A stretch of 7,857 nucleotides of DNA from Euryarchaeota archaeon UBA596 (GCA_002498205.1 DAGQ01000042.1:5878-13734), one strand, 5' to 3'. Shown: positions 1 to 6,411, counted from the stretch's first letter. Numbers and translations: made by a program. Notes: generated by a model not told the origin, from the sequence alone.

Positions 1-1995
1 ATGTTAGAGAGAGTTGCAGATTTCAGATTTGCTGATTGGAAGGATTTACAAATTGATTCAGATGTAATAAGGGGGAGATTACTACACAATAGAGTTGGAT
101 TTACAACCTTGAATAATTTACCAATGTTACTTGGATTACGTCCTGAACCATTTATGAATGAATTAGAACAAGAAATTTTTGACAAATTCCAAGGAGATGA
201 ATTATTAACACGAATAGAGTTATTTGCTGAATATCCTAAACAGTCTGAAGACAAGGCATTCCACAGACAATTACGTAATGCACTGCATAATTTAGAAAGA
301 AATCTATTGCTTGTAAATCAATTTGAAGAGGTTCCTGGAAGGAAAAGAAGAGTTACTCTTTACCGTACCACGGCAAATATTGAACCACATTCCTTTAAAG
401 ATTCATTATTGGAATTAATACGTAGAATCGGTCCAATTAAACCCAATACTTTGAGGCTTTACATTACAAGGAGTGTTGAAGAACTCGTAGATACTTTGAG
501 AGAACTTGAACGTTCAGGACAAATAACGAAAGTTATCGCATTACAGCCAGAACCCACTGAATTTTATTGTTTGCCTAAAGATAGCAAATCCTTGAGTGCT
601 CATACTAGAGAAGACAGAAGGATAAGAATATTAACGCAATCAGATCCATTCTGTTCTAGGTTTATTTGGGAAATAAGAAATATCTTAAAATCGGGGTGGT
701 ATCTTCCCGTTTTCAAAGGAACTGATGCAATTGGTAAGATTTTAATGTTTAAAATCAATGATTATCTGGAAATTAAAGATATGCAAATTCCGTATTCTTA
801 TTTAGAAGAATTTATGGATGCATTTGAAATATATCTAGAAAATTACAAAGATCAACTTGTTGATATAGCATTGATTAGCAATTTTAATGGTGAACCCATA
901 ATAGATTGTGATGAAATCGTAAGAAAACAATTCGAAAGAATCGGATTTAGTGTGTCTGGAAATAGAATGATACGTGGAGGAGTTATATCTCCAATGTCTA
1001 GAGAAAAGGCTGAGAGAGTATTATTTTATAATCATAATTTACACCAAGATTCTCGAATGCCAAATGAGACTTCAGCTATAACTTCAATTTCTGAAATTCG
1101 AGATGATTTTGCATTGAGGGGTAGGTGCGAAATGTATAGAGTAGATTTGAAATCTATGGCAGCATCAGAAAGACTCCATACAGGAATTAATTTAAGAAAT
1201 CACAATACATATGCGCCATTAAGGTATTTCCAAAAACTACTATCAATACGAGACTTGCCAGTCGAAGGTTTACAGGGGGTTGATGAAGAGAATATCGACT
1301 CATTAATTGAAGCATTGGAATATTTCGATAGCAATTCTGATCCTAAATTATTCATGGACCGTAATGATATGAAAAGAGCCCAATTTAGGAAATTAATCAG
1401 ACCGCTTATTCGAAATGGATATATCATTCAAGATTACAGAGAAGGTTTCAAAACCGTAAATAAAATGAAAAACATAGAACTTTGGGAACTAAAAAAGCGT
1501 TTTTTGACGGATCTATTATCTCAGTTCCCTACAATTACGTTGAAACAATTTTCTAAATTAGCAGGACCAACGTTTAAGCCCGAGGAATTAAAAAGTGTGT
1601 TATTTGATTTAGAATCTGAAGGTTCATTGATTAAAGGATTCTTAATAGATGACTTAAACGAAGTATGCTGGGGGCGAAAAGAAGATTTAGAAAAATCAGA
1701 TACTATTTCACCTATGCGTGATTTTGTACTGCCTCCTTCTGACCCATTAAATCCCTATTTTTCAGATATATGCAGGCAGCGTTTTGGATTTGGTACTGCA
1801 TATTTGGTATTCCATAATGGCGAACCTGTTGCTGCATTTAAAGCAAATACTAGAAATGCAACAATAGATGTTACTGATTGGGAGGCAGGAAAAGATGAGA
1901 ATATGGCATGGAGAATTGTTAAAGAATTTGCATGGGAGCACCAAATGCCTTTAACTAGCCAGGTTAGAATTGCAGGAAGGATTATTAAAAGATAA
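1..1995 (+). CDS. Tandem winged-helix protein, AlkZ/YcaQ- and Lhr-C-terminal-like (possibly 5' partial)
   Basis: Visible 664 residues, soluble, no membrane segments. Helix-turn-helix-like stretches appear near residues 67-121 and 132-192, then a module opening with S-D-P-F (D215). A second set follows: winged-helix-like pieces near 458-485 and 505-560, then a module opening with S-D-P-L (D581). The two SDP modules align with each other over about 50 residues, with similar spacing to a VF-x(3-5)-A-x(3-4)-K core, suggesting internal duplication. In AlkZ/YcaQ proteins and the C-terminal part of large Lhr helicases, tandem winged helices precede a beta-barrel with a DP(L/F) motif. From that I infer a nucleic-acid-binding repair or helicase-associated role. 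No helicase motifs are visible. The ATG is the very first base of the window, so it may be an internal Met of a longer helicase-type gene. The stop abuts the stop of the convergent gene with no gap. Family assignment is tentative; the existence of the gene is not. Confidence 0.6.
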   Translation: MLERVADFRFADWKDLQIDSDVIRGRLLHNRVGFTTLNNLPMLLGLRPEPFMNELEQEIFDKFQGDELLTRIELFAEYPKQSEDKAFHRQLRNALHNLERNLLLVNQFEEVPGRKRRVTLYRTTANIEPHSFKDSLLELIRRIGPIKPNTLRLYITRSVEELVDTLRELERSGQITKVIALQPEPTEFYCLPKDSKSLSAHTREDRRIRILTQSDPFCSRFIWEIRNILKSGWYLPVFKGTDAIGKILMFKINDYLEIKDMQIPYSYLEEFMDAFEIYLENYKDQLVDIALISNFNGEPIIDCDEIVRKQFERIGFSVSGNRMIRGGVISPMSREKAERVLFYNHNLHQDSRMPNETSAITSISEIRDDFALRGRCEMYRVDLKSMAASERLHTGINLRNHNTYAPLRYFQKLLSIRDLPVEGLQGVDEENIDSLIEALEYFDSNSDPKLFMDRNDMKRAQFRKLIRPLIRNGYIIQDYREGFKTVNKMKNIELWELKKRFLTDLLSQFPTITLKQFSKLAGPTFKPEELKSVLFDLESEGSLIKGFLIDDLNEVCWGRKEDLEKSDTISPMRDFVLPPSDPLNPYFSDICRQRFGFGTAYLVFHNGEPVAAFKANTRNATIDVTDWEAGKDENMAWRIVKEFAWEHQMPLTSQVRIAGRIIKR

Positions 1996-2946
1996 TCAAT
2001 TCTTAGAATTTAGGATTTTTAAGAAAGGATCAATTACTTTTAACACATTTGAATGTAATTTTGGCATAATTTCGAAAATAACTATCGCCATTAAAAACAT
2101 TGCAAATAGCGAAAGTACTTTCGAAGCATATGAATGGCCGAAATCAAAAATACTAATTCCAAACCATTCCCATTCGGGATAATTAGTATGGAGCCAAATT
2201 AAACCTGCATTTCTAAATAAATTTAGTATGTGTATTAATGGGACTACAATCATTAAAGTTCTAATCTTCAAGTTAAATTTAGATTTGACAGCTAGTATTG
2301 CACCTACAAAAACTATAATCGATTGTAATGCGGTAAAAGCCAATACAAAATTAATTCCAATACTACTCCCATCGGTATTAATCAATTGAACGAACATCCC
2401 ATTTTCCGGCAGTTGCTCGAATAACCACCATTTGTTCCCCGTCCATTCATCCCACAAAACTTCATTACCAGGTACTTCACTCGTATTTACTACAAACTCT
2501 CCCAATGTGATGTCTCCTGATCCAGTCCATCGCATAAATAATACAACTTGCCATGCAACAAAAAGTATGGCTAATTTGTTAAGGTAGGGTATTTGCGATA
2601 CAAGTAAATATGGCGTACCAGCCAAGAAAATCATTCCTCTTAACCAAATTAAATGTTCAGGCACACCGCCCAACTCGTCATTTGAATTCAGATTGAGTAT
2701 TTTTTTAATTTCGTAATAAGCCAAATAGATGCCTGCTAAGGGTGCAAATCCAGTCATCAATACCAGTACTGGATCATTTATTTCAATATAATAAGGGCAG
2801 GAAAGTCCGAAATAAAGACCAACTAATAACCATCCAATAGGTGCTGAAAATTTTAAAAATTTCATTTTGGAATTAAATGCTAGACCAAGAAAAATCATGC
2901 CGCATAGACCAATTAAGGGGCGGATTGCGGCTTCATTAAACTCCAT
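1996..2946 (-). CDS. Archaeosortase/exosortase-like multi-pass membrane protein, nucleophile Cys replaced
   Basis: This is a polytopic membrane protein with about eight hydrophobic segments. Numbering from the upstream GTG at 3000, they lie near residues 25-43, 48-68, 77-98, 116-138, 143-158, 214-238, 246-271 and 291-313. A long polar loop at 159-213 carries several Trp. The C-terminal half fits the archaeosortase/exosortase pattern: a helix with A-x-T-x-L-Q-S, then a helix ending N-L-x-R-N (R263), then H289. Archaeosortases use Cys and Arg to cut C-terminal sorting signals and attach surface proteins to lipid. Here the Cys position holds Phe222, exactly 41 residues before R263, the spacing I recall for Cys173/Arg214 of Haloferax ArtA. 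The only two cysteines (33 and 68) are far away. It may be an inactive homologue, or one with another mechanism. I chose ATG at 2946 because the upstream GTG at 3000 would put the palindromic promoter inside the coding region. It is divergent from gmhA. Confidence 0.62.
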   Translation of the reverse strand: MEFNEAAIRPLIGLCGMIFLGLAFNSKMKFLKFSAPIGWLLVGLYFGLSCPYYIEINDPVLVLMTGFAPLAGIYLAYYEIKKILNLNSNDELGGVPEHLIWLRGMIFLAGTPYLLVSQIPYLNKLAILFVAWQVVLFMRWTGSGDITLGEFVVNTSEVPGNEVLWDEWTGNKWWLFEQLPENGMFVQLINTDGSSIGINFVLAFTALQSIIVFVGAILAVKSKFNLKIRTLMIVVPLIHILNLFRNAGLIWLHTNYPEWEWFGISIFDFGHSYASKVLSLFAMFLMAIVIFEIMPKLHSNVLKVIDPFLKILNSKN

Positions 2947-2963
2947 TTTTTGAATCCATATGG

Positions 2964-2987
2964 TGGTAATATGTAAATATATTACCA
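2964..2987. promoter_or_regulatory. Perfect 9-bp inverted repeat, likely shared operator/TATA region of divergent genes
   Basis: The arms TGGTAATAT (2964-2972) and ATATTACCA (2979-2987) are exact reverse complements around the six-base spacer GTAAAT. The core is TATA-like on both strands. It lies about 18 bases upstream of the ATG at 2946 on the minus strand, and its right edge is 25 bases before the TTG start at 3013 on the plus strand. That suits a bidirectional archaeal promoter, an operator for a dimeric regulator, or both. The repeat is directly visible; its function is inferred from position. Confidence 0.5.
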
Positions 2988-3002
2988 GCACACGAAACAC
3001 TA

Positions 3003-3008
3003 AGGGGA
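3003..3008 (+). promoter_or_regulatory. Weak purine-rich ribosome binding site before the gmhA-like TTG start
   Basis: AGGGGA lies four bases upstream of TTG at 3013. It is only a partial match to the GGAGGTGAT consensus. An in-frame TAA at 3001-3003 means the start must lie downstream of it, so this site supports TTG at 3013. Confidence 0.35.
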
Positions 3009-3012
3009 TATC

Positions 3013-3594
3013 TTGAATTTTGAATTAAACGGATTCATCAAGGATTATTTGTTTGATTTAGAAGCAGCTATTTCTGAGTTAGATAAAAATACGATATCAG
3101 AGATTATAGAATGTATTGAAAGGGTTATGGACTCAGAAAATACCATACATTTTATTGGAAATGGAGGTTCTGCAGGCACACCGAGCCATAGTGCAGGGGA
3201 TTGGTCTAAAGAGTTGAGTGTTGCAACTATATGCCATACAGATAACGCCTCGAGTTTAACCGCTTGGGCTAATGATACAAGTTATGAGGATGTTTTTGCA
3301 AATCAGTTAAAAGTTTATTTAAAAAAGGGCGATATCGTATTGGCATATAGCGGTTCTGGTAATTCTGAAAATGTTTTACGTGGTGTGGAAATAGCACAAA
3401 AAAAATCATGCGAAACTATTGCTTTTACTGGTAATTATAAGGGAGGTAATGGGGGAAAATTAGCAAAAATAAGCGATTATGTTTTAATTTTTGATACCAA
3501 GTCAATGGAAAGAATTGAAGATTTACAGTTGATAGTTAACCACATTATTAAAGAAGCAATAAAATCTAAAAGAAATATTTCATCTAGTTGTTGA
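3013..3594 (+). CDS. gmhA: SIS-domain phosphosugar isomerase, GmhA-like (sedoheptulose 7-phosphate isomerase family)
   Basis: 193 residues, the usual GmhA length. The family converts sedoheptulose 7-phosphate to D-glycero-D-manno-heptose 7-phosphate, the first step of nucleotide-heptose synthesis for surface glycans. Visible motifs are the phosphate-binding G-N-G-G-S-A loop (S53), the second SIS loop Y-S-G-S-G-N-S (S113-S118), an F-T-G-N-Y-K-G-G-N-G-G-K segment like the LTGKDGGK of GmhA, and a C-terminal helix R-I-x-D-L-x-L-I-V-N-H (H177) matching the catalytic His of GmhA (His180 in E. coli). The base equivalent to E. coli Glu65 is Asp63 (H-S-A-G-D-W), a shorter acid, so the exact substrate may differ. 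The start is TTG: TAA lies in frame at 3001 and the next in-frame Met is about residue 40, inside the fold. The gmhB-like gene follows at once, supporting a sugar-phosphate pathway role. A different ketose phosphate substrate remains possible. Confidence 0.82.
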   Translation: MNFELNGFIKDYLFDLEAAISELDKNTISEIIECIERVMDSENTIHFIGNGGSAGTPSHSAGDWSKELSVATICHTDNASSLTAWANDTSYEDVFANQLKVYLKKGDIVLAYSGSGNSENVLRGVEIAQKKSCETIAFTGNYKGGNGGKLAKISDYVLIFDTKSMERIEDLQLIVNHIIKEAIKSKRNISSSC

Positions 3595-3604
3595 GTTGTA
3601 CGAA

Positions 3605-4264
3605 ATGAATCAATTACTACCTCATAGACATAAAGCAAATCTTTTTGATAATATTGATTTATCGCCATTTCCAAATAATATCTCTTGGAATGGCTCAATA
3701 ATATATTTAGATAGGGATGGTGTATTGAATAGAGGTAGTGAAAATTACATCAATAACCCCGAAGAGTTAGAAATTCTGCCAGGAGTTGCTAAATCAATTG
3801 CAAAACTCAAAAAATCAGGATTTAGATTATGTTTAGTCACGAATCAATCTCCAATAAATCGGGGTTTGTGGGATCATCAAATGCTAGAAAGAATCCATGA
3901 AAAAATGATTTATGAACTTAAAGAAAAAGATGAGCATGCAGAATTAGACTTGATTTTATATTCTCCATATGCTCCTTTTGAAAACTCCATTTCAAGGAAG
4001 CCAAATTCAGGGATGTTGATGGCTGGAAACATAATAATTAACTCTTCTGAGAATAGCAAAAAAGTAACACCTTACGATGATTTAAAAAAATCCTATTTAT
4101 TTGTGGAAGGTAAAATGAGCGCGATGGTTGGCGATAGAATAGTAGACATTGAAGCCGGAAAATCCCATTCAGTGCGTACCTTTTTGGTTAATCCAAATAT
4201 TGGCTTACCGCATGTAATTGACCGAATTTTAGATAAAACCGATAAGGGTGACGTTCTACAGTAA
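3605..4264 (+). CDS. gmhB: HAD-superfamily phosphatase, GmhB-like (heptose 1,7-bisphosphate phosphatase family), zinc loop lost
   Basis: A HAD-IIIA type phosphatase. In numbering from TTG 3596, motif I is L-D-R-D-G-V-L-N (nucleophile D39, acid/base D41), motif II is T-N-Q-S (T82), the motif III lysine is K135 in R-K-P-N-S-G-M, and motif IV is G-D-R-I-V-D (D180, D184). Enzymes of this family remove the 1-phosphate of heptose bisphosphate after the kinase step. All phosphatase catalytic positions are kept. The structural zinc loop, normally Y-C-P-H-x-P...C-x-C-R-K-P, reads Y-S-P-Y-A-P...S-I-S-R-K-P, so no ligand remains. About 20 extra residues lie between K135 and motif IV, and about 30 precede motif I. 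ATG 3605 is chosen; TTG 3596, one base after the gmhA stop, is the alternative. It is co-directional with gmhA, pointing to one transcript. No kinase or nucleotidyltransferase of the pathway lies in the window. Confidence 0.8.
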   Translation: MNQLLPHRHKANLFDNIDLSPFPNNISWNGSIIYLDRDGVLNRGSENYINNPEELEILPGVAKSIAKLKKSGFRLCLVTNQSPINRGLWDHQMLERIHEKMIYELKEKDEHAELDLILYSPYAPFENSISRKPNSGMLMAGNIIINSSENSKKVTPYDDLKKSYLFVEGKMSAMVGDRIVDIEAGKSHSVRTFLVNPNIGLPHVIDRILDKTDKGDVLQ

Positions 4265-4266
4265 TC

Positions 4267-5526
4267 ATGCCCTGGATAGGTTTAGATGATACAGACACAT
4301 TGTCTGGAGGTTGTACGACCTATGAATTTCATTTGCTGATTACAGAGTTATCGAGATTAAGCGATTTGGGTAGACCGTGGGGGCTGCCGCAAGATACGCG
4401 ACTTGTCCGTTTATGGCCATTTGCATCAAAAAGAACCAGAGGAAATGCAGCATTAGCATTAAAAATTGATGTTTTAGAGGGGCATGAAAATTCTTTATTA
4501 GATTTTTTAGAAGGCTGGTATGCTTCACTAAAAAAAAGAATTAGTGAATTAGAAGTCGTTCAAAGTAACCATTCCGAGAGATTACAACATTCACCTGAGC
4601 CTTGTTTGTTGTACTTAAATAAGCAATTCCCTGATTTTTATTGGAAGGCCGTAAGAGGGCATGTTACATTAGAAGATGCAAAAAAAACAGTTTTAGAAGA
4701 TCCTTTATCAAAAATTTGGAGTGATGAAAAAAAGATGTCTGGATTGATTGGTAGTTTGGCAGCAATTTCTTGGAAGGGTGATGGCGACTGTACTTGGGAA
4801 TTGACAGCATATAGAAGGATTGAAAATTATTTAACAAAAAGAAGAATTAGTAATGAGTCCGTAAAAATGATGTCTAACAAATACAATAAAACATTACTAA
4901 ATCGTGATCCGAATTCTAAAAAACCACTAATCTCCCCCAATACTCCTTGCCCTGTATTGTACGGGATTCGTGCTGAAAACGACATAGATGCCTTGAATGC
5001 GCATGATTACTTACAATCTTTTGATGAAAATGAAATTTGTAACTCTCATCAAATTTGGAGGACTAATCAAGCTACTGGAGACCATATAGAAAAAAGATAC
5101 ATGGGAGTATTAAATTCGAACCCAATTATTTTGAAAGGTGGACATATTTATTTAGAAATTAGTGGCATTTCAGATGATGTTAATGAGGAGAGGTTAATGG
5201 CATTTGAAGAATCAGGAAATATTAAGCAATTAGCAAATGATTTGAAGAAAGGAGATACAATAGAATGGATGGGTTTGAGATGCCCTACAGGAGAAATCCA
5301 TTTAGAACGTTTAAAATTAGTTAAAGCCACTATTGGAAATAGAAAGAGGCCGATGTGTGTTTGCGGCGTACGTTTTGAATCATCGGGTAAAAACCAACCT
5401 CTAAGGTGTAAATGTGGAAAAACATTTCCAAGATTGTGGGTGGGTGAAAAAAGAGACTCCTCTGAGTGGAAGGAACCAAGTTCAGGAAATAGAAGACACT
5501 TGTCAAAGCCATTGAATAGAATATAA
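4267..5526 (+). CDS. tiaS: tRNA(Ile2) 2-agmatinylcytidine synthetase TiaS
   Basis: 419 residues, full length. TiaS uses ATP and agmatine to modify the wobble C34 of tRNA-Ile (CAU) so that it reads AUA codons, an archaea-specific step essential for decoding. Visible parts in order: the N-terminal G-L-D-D-T-D motif (D7, D8, D10) of the kinase-like catalytic domain, followed by G-G-C-T-T-Y; K-R-T-R-G-N-A (R58, G59, N60); S-G-L-I-G-S-L-A-A; the N-T-P-C-P-V-L-Y-G-I-R core; R-T-N-Q-A-T-G-D-H; an OB-fold region near 275-355 with G-G-H-x-Y-x-E-I-S-G; a zinc ribbon (C364, C366, C381, C383); and the closing R-R-H-L-S-K-P-L-x-R typical of the family. Both zinc knuckles are C-x-C where C-x2-C is usual. 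ATG at 4267 is two bases after the gmhB-like stop, so it is probably co-transcribed. A GGTGA at 4247-4251 is rather far upstream (15 bases) to act as its ribosome site. Confidence 0.95.
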   Translation: MPWIGLDDTDTLSGGCTTYEFHLLITELSRLSDLGRPWGLPQDTRLVRLWPFASKRTRGNAALALKIDVLEGHENSLLDFLEGWYASLKKRISELEVVQSNHSERLQHSPEPCLLYLNKQFPDFYWKAVRGHVTLEDAKKTVLEDPLSKIWSDEKKMSGLIGSLAAISWKGDGDCTWELTAYRRIENYLTKRRISNESVKMMSNKYNKTLLNRDPNSKKPLISPNTPCPVLYGIRAENDIDALNAHDYLQSFDENEICNSHQIWRTNQATGDHIEKRYMGVLNSNPIILKGGHIYLEISGISDDVNEERLMAFEESGNIKQLANDLKKGDTIEWMGLRCPTGEIHLERLKLVKATIGNRKRPMCVCGVRFESSGKNQPLRCKCGKTFPRLWVGEKRDSSEWKEPSSGNRRHLSKPLNRI

Positions 5527-5527
5527 A
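5522..5527 (+). promoter_or_regulatory. Possible TATA box for the small membrane protein gene
   Basis: TATAAA overlaps the tiaS stop codon. Transcription would be expected to start roughly 25-30 bases downstream, near 5550, just before the purine-rich ribosome site at 5556-5560. In this AT-rich DNA such hexamers arise by chance, so confidence is low. Confidence 0.3.
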
Positions 5528-5555
5528 CTCAGATAATATTTTCATCTAAAGAGTT

Positions 5556-5560
5556 GAGGG
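5556..5560 (+). promoter_or_regulatory. Ribosome binding site deciding the ATG at 5567
   Basis: GAGGG sits six bases before ATG 5567. It directly abuts the in-frame TTG at 5561, which is too close to be served by it. This favours the ATG as the start of the small membrane protein. Confidence 0.5.
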
Positions 5561-5566
5561 TTGTTC

Positions 5567-5818
5567 ATGGGAGTGCCAATATACGTATATGTTATATTCA
5601 TCTTGATTTTTGCAGGGATGGCTGCTTGGATGGTCAGGAGAGTTAAAGCGAATAGAGAGAAATTAATTTCCGAAAATAAACCTGCAGTAGCAGGTGAAGA
5701 CATAATTCAAGGTTCTAACCAAGATGATGGAAGGTATGATGAACCTAACGAGGATGATTTAGATCAAATGGAAAAATTACTCGAAGAAGCTGCAGAATCA
5801 CAAGGAATTGAATATTAA
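5567..5818 (+). CDS. Small single-pass membrane protein with acidic cytoplasmic tail
   Basis: 83 residues, family not recognised. A hydrophobic segment (about residues 3-22, V-P-I-Y through A-A-W-M-V) is followed at once by R-R-V-K-A-N-R-E-K. By the positive-inside rule this puts the C-terminal part in the cytoplasm. The tail is strongly acidic (D-Q-D-D, E-D-D-L-D-Q-M-E, L-L-E-E-A-A-E), and the last stretch, about 60-78, could form a short amphipathic helix or coiled coil that binds a partner. ATG 5567 has a well-spaced GAGGG; TTG 5561 would add two residues. It lies 40 bases after tiaS in the same direction and ends five bases from the convergent RadB-like gene. Codon use looks like its neighbours. 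No function can be assigned from sequence; a membrane adaptor or accessory subunit is a guess. Confidence 0.75.
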   Translation: MGVPIYVYVIFILIFAGMAAWMVRRVKANREKLISENKPAVAGEDIIQGSNQDDGRYDEPNEDDLDQMEKLLEEAAESQGIEY

Positions 5819-5819
5819 T

Positions 5820-5832
5820 AAAATTATAAAAA
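5820..5832 (-). terminator. T-rich tract at the 3' end of the RadB-like gene
   Basis: On the minus strand the last codons and stop run into TTTTTATAATTTT (5832 to 5820), just before the convergent gene's stop. Archaeal RNA polymerase terminates on T-runs without a hairpin, so this could end the radB-like transcript. It is weakly supported because the DNA is AT-rich. Confidence 0.3.
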
Positions 5833-6411
5833 TTCAATTCCGTCAGATTTCATTAGATAGTTTAATTTTTCATTGGGTTTTTCGATTGTCCGAACTCCTT
5901 CATCTTTCAAATGAGGAATAATGAGCCAACTTTCAAAACCCAATTTTTCAATTTCATTAGAGGCCCTAATTCTATATTTTTCATCACCCTTGCCTGCATT
6001 TTCATATGAAAGTGAAGTTATGTGTATCTCAAATAAATTATTTGATTTTTGAATTAACGACGATAGGCTAGATATTCTGTTTTTTTTATCATAAGATTGC
6101 ATGTTAGAATCCCATCCATCAATAACTACTAGTTTGGTAGATTCCAGAGAAGCACACATCCTAATAAGTTGATTAATAATATCTTCAAATCCATTGTTTG
6201 GGAGGGATTCATCTCCAAAATTTAATAAGTGGAATTTTGATGCTTTTGATAGTGGTACACTACTCATTATTTGTGAAAAACGTTCGTGATTTAATTTGTC
6301 GCCTGAAACCCAAAAGACTCTTCCATCTTCATTCAGAACCTTTCTTGAATTGACTAAACATAAACTAGTTTTTCCTAGACCCGGTGGCGCAGAAATATGT
6401 ATGTTAGGCAT
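5824..6411 (-). CDS. radB: RadB-like RecA-superfamily ATPase (archaeal Rad51 paralogue), minimal N-terminus
   Basis: 195 residues. The protein opens directly on a beta strand and Walker A loop, A-P-P-G-L-G-K-T-S (A8-S16). Next is R-V-F-W-V-S-G-D-K-L-N-H-E-R-F-S-Q-I, which lines up with the Y-I-D-T-E-x-L-S-x-E-R-x-x-Q-I stretch of RadB and RadA. Walker B is K-L-V-V-I-D-G-W (D98). A later I-T-S-L-S-Y strand, a W-L-I-I strand near 162 and a basic-acidic turn up to R-T-I-E-K-P match the end of RadB. RadB is a regulatory partner of the RadA recombinase in homologous recombination and has only this core domain. The ATG must be the start: the frame back to an in-frame TAG has no ATG, GTG or TTG, so the usual lead-in of about 20 residues before the P-loop is missing. 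A KaiC-like ATPase is the main alternative. It is convergent with the 5567 gene and divergent from the 6446 gene, with only 34 bases between starts. Confidence 0.68.
   Translation of the reverse strand: MPNIHISAPPGLGKTSLCLVNSRKVLNEDGRVFWVSGDKLNHERFSQIMSSVPLSKASKFHLLNFGDESLPNNGFEDIINQLIRMCASLESTKLVVIDGWDSNMQSYDKKNRISSLSSLIQKSNNLFEIHITSLSYENAGKGDEKYRIRASNEIEKLGFESWLIIPHLKDEGVRTIEKPNEKLNYLMKSDGIEFL

Noticed and set aside
2016..2020. Five-T run 20 bases after the first gene's stop as a terminator
   Set aside because: T5 runs are frequent throughout this AT-rich window, and this one has no other support.
1970..2182. 70-residue plus-strand open frame overlapping the convergent sortase-like gene
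   Set aside because: It overlaps the end of the first gene and lies antisense to a clear membrane protein. It has no motif and no independent ribosome site.
2947..3000. 18-residue N-terminal extension of the sortase-like protein from GTG 3000
   Set aside because: There is no ribosome site before the GTG, and the extension would contain the palindromic TATA-like site needed as promoter for both divergent genes. ATG 2946 is preferred, though not proven.
4247..4251. GGTGA as the ribosome binding site of tiaS
   Set aside because: It matches the archaeal anti-Shine-Dalgarno but is 15 bases from the ATG, too far for a normal site. It was not listed as a feature.
5330..5545. 71-residue minus-strand open frame with hydrophobic stretches
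   Set aside because: It is antisense to the zinc ribbon and conserved end of TiaS, and its hydrophobicity is explained by the complementary strand.
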